Source: a bacterium (GTDB lineage: Bacteria > UBA8248). Taken from it: a stretch of DNA of 64,000 nt. The notes under the pieces were generated by a model. That model saw only the letters and a list, made by a program, of their open reading frames with translations. It was not told where the DNA came from and ran no database searches. The stretch lies in assembly GCA_022825065.1 (NCBI GenBank), contig JAJDYR010000024.1, positions 62,001 through 126,000 on the forward strand, read 5' to 3'. The first letter of the stretch is position 1; the number at the start of each line of letters is the position of its first letter. Positions 58,383 to 64,000 of this stretch are shown here, in pieces. The translations under genes were made by a program, and so were the position numbers.

Positions 58383-59711
58383 TCAATAGGCCAGCTTCGC
58401 CTCACCGAGGTTGCCCACCACCGCGAGGGTGGATTCGTCGAGCTTGATGTGTTTTCTCGCCGCCGCGAGGATTTGCTCCTTCGTGACGGCGCGGATTTTT
58501 TTCAGGTATTCATCCGCGTAGCCGGGGGAGAAGCCCAGAATCTCCACCGCGAGAATGTAATTCGCGATGCGGCTCGATGAGCCGAAGCGCGTGGCGAAGT
58601 TCCCGGTAATGAAATCCCTGGCGTCTTGAAGCTCCTTGTCGCTCACCCCTTTTTCCTTGATGCGCTTCACCTCCGCGATCGCCTCTTTGATGGCCTCGTT
58701 CGCTGTCTTGTTCTTCGTCTGGAGCATGAGCCGCCAGTGGCCCGCATGACGGCCCGAGGCGAAGTAGCTGTAGGCGCTGTAGACGAGACCCTTTTCTTCT
58801 CTCAGGTTGTCCATGATTCTGCTCGAAAACCCGCCGCCGCCCAGAATGTAGTTCATCACGCGCGCGGCGTAGAAATCAGGATGCGTGCGCTTGAGCGAAC
58901 GGTTGCCCAGTATCACCGTGCTCTGGGAGAGGGGGCGGTCGATCTTGAGCACCTGCATCTTCGTGGGCGTCTCGGGCGGGGCGGCTTCCGGGATTTTTCC
59001 TCCCTCCGCCCGCCAGCCCTTGAAGCGGGCCAGAACGAGTTCTCTCGCGCGCTTGAGCGAAACGTCGCCCACGAAGACGAAGATCGTCCCCTTCATGCCG
59101 TACCATTTCCGGTGGAAGCGGACGATGTCCTCCCTGCCCAGTTTCTTGATCGACGCCTCCGTGCCCTCGACCAGGCGGCCGTAGGGCGTTTCCCCAAAGA
59201 GGCTTTTCCGGAGCGCCTTGTTCGCCAGATGGCCGGGACGCTCGCGCTGCCTGCGCATGCCGCCCGCGATGCGCCGCTTCGTCTTGCCGACCTCCTCCGC
59301 CGGGAAGACGGGGTTTCTGAGAACGTCGCTCAGAAGCGATAGGCCCTCTTCCAGATCCCGCGTGAGCACGCGCATGGAGGCTCCTGCGCGCGCGCGGCCT
59401 GCCTCCATGCCCACGCCGCCGCCCAGGGCGTCGTTCAGCTTCTCGATGTCGGATGCGCTTCTCGTCTTCGTTCCCCGGGTGAGGAGTGCGGCGGTCAGGT
59501 TCGCGAGTCCCGCCCGTTCGGGCGCTTCATGGCGCGCGCCCGCCGGAATCGAGACGGCGACCCGCACCATGGGCAGTTGCCTGCTTTGCTTGACGAGCAA
59601 TACGCCGCCGCCGGGCAATTCCTCCCGCTCGTAGGTGATGACGTCCGCACCCGCCAGGGCGGGCAGCAGGAGTGCGGCGGCCAGTGTCCAGAGGATGCGG
59701 TGGAGCCTCAT
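58383..59711 (-). CDS. M16 family peptidase-like protein (inactive half)
   Basis: A 442-residue exported M16 protein. The N-terminus MRLHRILWTLAAALLLPALAGA is a signal peptide. M16 blocks include LPMVRVAVSIPAGARHEAPERAGLANLTAALLTRGTK, HRKWYGMKGTIFVFVGDVS and FSSRIMDNLREEKGLVYSAYSYF. The zinc motif HxxEH is replaced by NLTAALL in the region where it should be, so this partner is inactive and completes the dimer chamber with its neighbour. It lies one base after the active partner. Confidence 0.93.
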   Translation of the reverse strand: MRLHRILWTLAAALLLPALAGADVITYEREELPGGGVLLVKQSRQLPMVRVAVSIPAGARHEAPERAGLANLTAALLTRGTKTRSASDIEKLNDALGGGVGMEAGRARAGASMRVLTRDLEEGLSLLSDVLRNPVFPAEEVGKTKRRIAGGMRRQRERPGHLANKALRKSLFGETPYGRLVEGTEASIKKLGREDIVRFHRKWYGMKGTIFVFVGDVSLKRARELVLARFKGWRAEGGKIPEAAPPETPTKMQVLKIDRPLSQSTVILGNRSLKRTHPDFYAARVMNYILGGGGFSSRIMDNLREEKGLVYSAYSYFASGRHAGHWRLMLQTKNKTANEAIKEAIAEVKRIKEKGVSDKELQDARDFITGNFATRFGSSSRIANYILAVEILGFSPGYADEYLKKIRAVTKEQILAAARKHIKLDESTLAVVGNLGEAKLAY

Positions 59712-59712
59712 G

Positions 59713-61110
59713 CTAGTATCCTCCCCGGCTTTTGGCGGCGTTCGCGCGGCGGCTCTTCTTTGTCGGTATGAGTTCGGCGGTGGTCTTGTTCTTGTGGCGC
59801 AGGTACTTCCTGGCGACGCGGACCACGTCGGCGGGCGTCACCTTCCTCAGGGCGGGCAGGTAGCCTTCGAGCAGCCGCCAGTCGCCCGCGATGGCCGCCG
59901 AGCCGAGGAGCCTCGCGCGGTAATAATGCGAGTCCATGGCGAAAACCATGTTCGCCTCGATGTTCCTGAGCGCGCGGCGGAACTCCTCGTCCGTCACGCC
60001 TTTTTCGATGAGTTTTTCCACCTCCTCGAGCAGGGCTTTCTCCGCGTCGGCGGCCTTTTTGCCGGGCGCCACCCGCGCGTAGAGATAGAAGATCATCGGG
60101 TCCACCGAGATGTAGGTGTAATCAGAACCCGCGCCGAGCGCTAGCGTGTCCTTGCGCACGAGCCTCTGGTGGAGGCGCGAGGTTTCCCCGCCGCCCAGGA
60201 TGGCCTCGAGCATCACGAGAGCGGGCGCGTCCTCGCTCTTCCAGTTGGGGGCGTGATAGCCGATAGCGACGTAGGGGAGCTGGGCGTCCGCGCGAACGTA
60301 TACCCTGCGCTCCGACTTCTGGGGAAACTCGGCGAGCTCGGGCCTTTTCCGGAAGGTGGGGGATTTGGGGATTATCCCGAAGTGCTTTTCGAGAAGCGCG
60401 ATGGCTTCATCGACCTTGAAATCGCCCACCAGGACGGCGACGGCGTTCTCGGGGCTGTAGTAGCGCCTGTAGAACGCCTGCATGTCCTTGATGGTGATGG
60501 CTTCTATATCTTCGGGCCAGCCGATGATCGGGTTCTTGTAGGGGTGGTTCGTGTAGGCGACGGCGCGAAGCTGCTCCCAGAACTTGCCCACCGGCCTGTC
60601 GTATCGGGTGCGTCTTTCCTCGTGCACCACGTTCTTCTCCGCGTCGAAGGCCTTTTTCTCGAGCACCATGTTCACCATGCGGTCGGCTTCGAGTTCGATG
60701 ATGAGTTCGAGCCTGTCCGAGGCGATGCGCTCGTAGTACGCGGTGTAGTCGAAGCTCGTGAACGCGTTGTGCGAGCCGCCGTTTTTCTTGATGATCTCGC
60801 TGAATTTCCTGGGGCCGTATTTCTTCGTGCCGCGGAACATCATGTGTTCGAGATAGTGCGCGACCCCCGTGAGGCCGGGCTGCTCGTCCCGGCTGCCGAC
60901 GGCGTACCAGACCTTCATGACCACCATGGGCGCGCTGTGGTCGGGCAGCAGGAGGGCGCGCATCCCGTTCTTCATCCTGTGCTCGGTCACCTTCCAGGGA
61001 ACGCGCAGGGCGGTATCCCCCCTGGTATCTGCGGCGATGGCTCCTCCGGCGAAGAGAAGGAGGAGGGGGGCGCCGATCAGAAGCGCGCGCAGCTTGTTGA
61101 TTTTCCGCAT
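59713..61110 (-). CDS. M16 family zinc peptidase
   Basis: A 465-residue exported peptidase. The N-terminal signal is in MRKINKLRALLIGAPLLLLFAGGAIAA. TGVAHYLEHMMFRGTKKYGPRKFSEI contains the inverted zinc motif HxxEH (HYLEH), and the distal Glu is in LELIIELEADRMVNMVLEKKAFDAEKNVVHEERR (ExxxxxxE...E). DAQLPYVAIGYHAPNW is typical. Acting in the periplasm or at the envelope, probably with the inactive partner that follows. Confidence 0.95.
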   Translation of the reverse strand: MRKINKLRALLIGAPLLLLFAGGAIAADTRGDTALRVPWKVTEHRMKNGMRALLLPDHSAPMVVMKVWYAVGSRDEQPGLTGVAHYLEHMMFRGTKKYGPRKFSEIIKKNGGSHNAFTSFDYTAYYERIASDRLELIIELEADRMVNMVLEKKAFDAEKNVVHEERRTRYDRPVGKFWEQLRAVAYTNHPYKNPIIGWPEDIEAITIKDMQAFYRRYYSPENAVAVLVGDFKVDEAIALLEKHFGIIPKSPTFRKRPELAEFPQKSERRVYVRADAQLPYVAIGYHAPNWKSEDAPALVMLEAILGGGETSRLHQRLVRKDTLALGAGSDYTYISVDPMIFYLYARVAPGKKAADAEKALLEEVEKLIEKGVTDEEFRRALRNIEANMVFAMDSHYYRARLLGSAAIAGDWRLLEGYLPALRKVTPADVVRVARKYLRHKNKTTAELIPTKKSRRANAAKSRGGY

Positions 61111-61183
61111 GAATTCTTCCTCGTGGCGGCGGCGAATTTAATGATCCCGAAACGGCGGCTCGGAGATAAGACGGCGATTCACT

Positions 61184-62191
61184 CTAGTCCTCGATGCCCG
61201 CTTTTTCCAACACCCCGGGGTTCAGGAGGCCGGCGGGACGCCTCCCGGCGATGACGTCGAGTGCTGCGGTGACGGCGAACTCGAGCGACTGCTCACACGC
61301 ATCCTCGCCCAGGCCGGCGATGTGCGGGGTGAGGACGACGTTGTCGAGCGAGAAGATGCGGTGGCGGTGGTCGGCCGGCTCGTTCGGGAAAACGTCCAGC
61401 GCCGCGCCCTGGATGATCCCGCGCTCAAGAGCCGTGGCGGCGGCGTCGAGGTCCACCACGGGGCCGCGCGAGGTGTTGACGAGATAGGCGTCCGGCTTCA
61501 TGGAGGCGAGGAATCTCTCGTCCACCATCCCGCGCGTCGAATCGTTCAGGGGCACGTGGCAGGTGATGAAATCTGCCCGGCGCGTCACCTCCTCGCGCGT
61601 CTCGAAGAATACGCCCACCTCGGCGGCGAAGCGCTCGTCGCGCACGATGTCGTGGGCGATAACCTCCATGCCGAAGGCGGCGGCGCGCCTCGCCACGCGC
61701 TTGCCGATGTTGCCGAGCCCGATGATCCCCAGCGTCTTGCCCCGGAGCGGCGATATGGGAACTCTTAAATCCGCCCACTCGCCCGCGCGCATTTTTTTAT
61801 CGGATAAGGCGATATTCCGAGCGATGCAGAGCATGAGGCCTATCGCGTGCTCGGCCACGGAATCGGAATTCTGGCCCGGCGCGTTCGTGACGACCACCCC
61901 GTGGCGCGTGGCGGCGTCCAGATCGACGGAGTTGAAGCCCACGCCCGTCCTGGCGACGTGCTTGAGATGCGTCCCCGCCGCCAGGGTGCGATCGTTGTAG
62001 GGATCGTTGCTCGGGAAGGTGACGACCACGCCGGGAAGCGAGGCGATGAGTTCTTCTTCGGTCTTGTCCACCCCGTTCGATTCGATTCTGACTTCAAGGC
62101 CTGCCTCGGTTTCGAGGCGCTTGAAGTGGCGCATCGGGTCTTCGAGGCCGCTCAGCCAGCTCGTGGTGACCCAGGCGATTCCTTTTGGCAA
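61184..62191 (-). CDS. D-isomer-specific 2-hydroxyacid dehydrogenase (PGDH-like)
   Basis: A 335-residue NAD-dependent dehydrogenase. The nucleotide-binding GIIGLGNIGKRVARRAAAFGMEVIAHD is near residue 160. The catalytic Arg is in LVNTSRGPVVD, the Glu in LDVFPNEPADHRH and the His in VVLTPHIAGLGE. It lacks ACT domains, so it is a short type. 3-Phosphoglycerate, glyoxylate or another 2-ketoacid could be the substrate. It follows fumarase beta on the same strand by 48 bases. Confidence 0.92.
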   Translation of the reverse strand: MPKGIAWVTTSWLSGLEDPMRHFKRLETEAGLEVRIESNGVDKTEEELIASLPGVVVTFPSNDPYNDRTLAAGTHLKHVARTGVGFNSVDLDAATRHGVVVTNAPGQNSDSVAEHAIGLMLCIARNIALSDKKMRAGEWADLRVPISPLRGKTLGIIGLGNIGKRVARRAAAFGMEVIAHDIVRDERFAAEVGVFFETREEVTRRADFITCHVPLNDSTRGMVDERFLASMKPDAYLVNTSRGPVVDLDAAATALERGIIQGAALDVFPNEPADHRHRIFSLDNVVLTPHIAGLGEDACEQSLEFAVTAALDVIAGRRPAGLLNPGVLEKAGIED

Positions 62192-62239
62192 TTTCTTATC
62201 CTCTCGTCGGTGGTCCTGCTCGAATGTCAGGGGGTTTTG

Positions 62240-62929
62240 CTAGAAAACCTCGTCCTCGGGGTTGTGCACCTCGCCCATGCGCTTGAGCGTTGGAAGCGGC
62301 AGCCCCTCGTAGAGCTTGCCCAGCTCCACGTTCGTCTCGGCGAGCGCCATCTGGTAGAGGCTGTTGCCGCGGGCGTCGCATTCCACGAGAAACGGCCCGA
62401 AGTTCTTCACCTCGAACACCCACATCGCCTGCGCAATGCCGAGCTCGTCGAGCCAGTAGACGTCCTTGACGCCGGTGATGCCGCGCCCGTACTGCGCGCC
62501 GATGCCGTAGCCCACCGTGTTCAGGAACACCGCGCCCAGGCGCTTGAAGTGTTTCTCATAAAATTCCTGCGCCATGCCGCCCTTGCCGATGACGCAGCGT
62601 ATCCCGTGCCCGTCCATGAGCAGGGGCAGGTGCTTCTCGAAGCGAAAGCTCGCCGTGGCCGTGACGGCGGCGACCTCCCACTCGCCCGAGTCGTTCTGCC
62701 CCACGGCGGGCGAGCAGTGGAACGTCACGTTCGTGAGCGAGGCGATGTCCACCGGCGGCGGCGCTTTCTCGTCGAACAGCTTCTTGTAGAGGCCGATTCT
62801 GCCGGTGAAGACGAGGCCGTCGAAATAGACGACGTCGCCGAGTTCGAGTTTCGCCAGGTCCTCCGGCGTGGCGGGTGTGGTGAGGTGATGCTCCTTCATC
62901 TCCAGGTCTGCGGTGCCGCTCATATCCAA
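62240..62929 (-). CDS. Class I fumarate hydratase, beta (C-terminal) subunit
   Basis: A 229-residue subunit. KLELGDVVYFDGLVFTGRIGLYKKLFDEKAPPPVDIASLTNVTFHCSPAV and GQNDSGEWEVAAVTATASFRFEKHLPLLMDGHGIRCVIGKGGM are the Fumerase_C blocks. The end, KNFGPFLVECDARGNSLYQM, is typical of these beta subunits. It pairs with the alpha subunit 16 bases upstream. Together they make the [4Fe-4S]-type, heteromeric fumarase or L-tartrate dehydratase-like enzyme. Confidence 0.9.
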   Translation of the reverse strand: MDMSGTADLEMKEHHLTTPATPEDLAKLELGDVVYFDGLVFTGRIGLYKKLFDEKAPPPVDIASLTNVTFHCSPAVGQNDSGEWEVAAVTATASFRFEKHLPLLMDGHGIRCVIGKGGMAQEFYEKHFKRLGAVFLNTVGYGIGAQYGRGITGVKDVYWLDELGIAQAMWVFEVKNFGPFLVECDARGNSLYQMALAETNVELGKLYEGLPLPTLKRMGEVHNPEDEVF

Positions 62930-62945
62930 AAGTCTCCCAGGCCGC

Positions 62946-63896
62946 TCAGGCGACGCCGTCGCGGCGGTAGTAGTCGGTGAACCAGAGGGGGTTTTCGCGG
63001 TATTCCACCTGGCCGTCGGGGTGGATCCGCGCGGTGGCGCGCCGGAGCGCGAAGCACTGGTGGTGGATCGAGATGGGCATCCCGCCCGTGTGGGTGTAGG
63101 CCACCTCGATGTGGGTGTCCATCACCGCGCCCTCGCCCTTGAAGCCCATGGGGCCGAGGCTCGTCCTTTTGCCCAGGTCGTTCAACTCTTCTTCGAGTTT
63201 CGCGATCTGGGGGTCCGGGTTCCTGTCCCCCACCACGCGCAGGCAGGCCGCCTCCTTGGCGAGGCGCACGCAGGTGTCCTTCGTGCCGCCGATGCCGATT
63301 CCCACGATGGCGGGCTGGCACGAGAGGCCGCGCTTGAAGAACTCGCTGATCACGTCAAGAAAGAAGCGCTTGATGCCGTCGATCCCGTCGGTGGGGAAGA
63401 GCATCCGGTAGTCCCCGCCGAACAGGCCCCCCTTGTGGAAGCTGGTGAGCTCTATCCAGTCGACGTCCGGCTCCCAGGAGTAGTCCACCGTGGGGGCGTG
63501 GATGCCCACGTTGTTGTTGTAGTCGTGCCGGGTGATGGGGTGGACGCGGTTCGGACGCAGGGGCACGCGCTCGGTGGCGTCCGCCGTCCCCTGGCGGACC
63601 GAGCGCTCGAGCGCCACGAAGCCGCCCTCGAGCGCCGCGTCGTTTCCGATCTTCGCGTAGAAGCGCGGAAGCCCCGTGTCGGCGCACATGGGGCGCTGCT
63701 CGTCCACGGCGACCTTGTAGTTGTTGACGATTTCCAGCAAGACGAACTTCGAGAGCTTCTGGGTCTCGCGCTCGGCCATGTCGGCGATGGAATCGCCCAC
63801 GTCCTTCGGTATCCCGATGGCGGCGCGGCGGTTGAGTTCGAAGGCAACCTCTCTGATGAGTTCGCTGCTGATGGCGTGCGTTTCGACGGTCGGCAT
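62946..63896 (-). CDS. Class I fumarate hydratase, alpha subunit
   Basis: A 316-residue Fumerase-type subunit. The cluster Cys ligands are in RPMCADTGLPRFYAKIG, LSCQPAIVGIGIGGTKDTCVRLAKEA and the Cys near IHHQCFALRRATARI. HTGGMPISIHHQCFAL is characteristic. This type makes malate from fumarate (or acts on tartrate). It is first of three closely spaced minus-strand genes. Start ATG 63896 has GGGGAGGAT upstream. Confidence 0.9.
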   Translation of the reverse strand: MPTVETHAISSELIREVAFELNRRAAIGIPKDVGDSIADMAERETQKLSKFVLLEIVNNYKVAVDEQRPMCADTGLPRFYAKIGNDAALEGGFVALERSVRQGTADATERVPLRPNRVHPITRHDYNNNVGIHAPTVDYSWEPDVDWIELTSFHKGGLFGGDYRMLFPTDGIDGIKRFFLDVISEFFKRGLSCQPAIVGIGIGGTKDTCVRLAKEAACLRVVGDRNPDPQIAKLEEELNDLGKRTSLGPMGFKGEGAVMDTHIEVAYTHTGGMPISIHHQCFALRRATARIHPDGQVEYRENPLWFTDYYRRDGVA

Positions 63897-63915
63897 ATTG
63901 GTATCCTCCCCGCTC

Positions 63916-64000
63916 TCACCCGCCGGGCGCGCGGCCCCGGAAGATGGATGCGGCGAATCGTTTGACGCCGCCCGCTGCGGCGCGGCGCTTGAGTCCCTTG
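63916..64000 (-). CDS. Possible C-terminus of an upstream gene
   Basis: The minus-strand frame from the window end reads KGLKRRAAAGGVKRFAASIF, RGRAPGG, then TGA (63916-63918), ending 20 bases before the fumarase alpha gene. It is basic and short and has no recognisable motif, so this rests only on position and an open frame. Confidence 0.25.
   Translation of the reverse strand, partial: KGLKRRAAAGGVKRFAASIFRGRAPGG

Noticed and set aside
1..64000. CRISPR array
   Set aside because: No run of regularly spaced identical repeats was seen; the repeated modules vary in spacing and orientation.

Overview
The window comes from a GC-rich bacterium that looks uncultured and heterotrophic. It has squalene (HpnC/HpnD/HpnE) biosynthesis, assimilatory sulfite reduction, hydantoinase/oxoprolinase genes, a TAXI-TRAP transporter, tandem acetamidase/formamidase genes and isopropylmalate-isomerase-type and class I fumarase subunits. 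I cannot place it taxonomically from sequence alone; a deltaproteobacterial or Tectomicrobia-like lineage is a guess. No rRNA is present and there is one tRNA (Val-CAC).

The most notable signal is a set of five candidate selenocysteine (Sec, UGA-encoded) proteins. They are a FrnE/DsbA-like protein with a UPFC site (6826-7458, minus), a DSP/PTP-like phosphatase whose catalytic Cys is a UGA (16524-16988, plus), a second DsbA-like protein with UPYA (33848-34507, plus), a 46-residue CxxU protein (34894-35034, plus) and a 61-residue protein resembling the Cys-rich C-terminal domain of some GST-type proteins (52637-52822, plus). In each, an in-frame TGA sits where the family has, or could have, a redox or catalytic Cys. 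The frame stays coding beyond it, and a hairpin with a GG-containing loop follows within about 30 nt. Many neighbouring genes end in TGA, so the codon is not globally reassigned. No selA/B/C/D is in the window.

Layout: 0-9 kb holds a partial priA end, an oxidoreductase, a tRNA, repeat islands, a RidA protein, a phytoene-desaturase-like oxidoreductase, the first Sec protein and metX. 9-17 kb holds an operon with a NUDIX-HpnC-HpnD triple fusion plus HpnE, then cspA, a TPP enzyme, a SirB1-like protein and the Sec phosphatase. 17-33 kb holds ilvD, a TSP3-repeat lipoprotein, sir2, a seven-gene operon with three tandem acetamidase paralogues, a STAS/GPP34 pair, and a sulfite-reduction operon behind a clear promoter and operator. 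33-35 kb holds DUF4202 and the Sec-DsbA/DUF971/CxxU operon.

36-40.6 kb holds a frameshifted hicB, a TPR gene and a three-gene defence-like cassette: AbiEi-like, AbiEii-like nucleotidyltransferase and Mrr-like nuclease. It has palindromic operators and is bracketed by two decayed copies of the 3' end of a short-chain dehydrogenase gene. 40.7-53 kb is catabolic and transport. 53.5-64 kb holds LeuC/LeuD-type subunits and a long minus-strand run of housekeeping and redox genes.

A family of small membrane-anchored coiled-coil proteins occurs three times (1821, 52880, 55524). Interspersed repeats with GTTGAAAAAG ends and C-tract/G-tract arms occupy most of the non-coding space.
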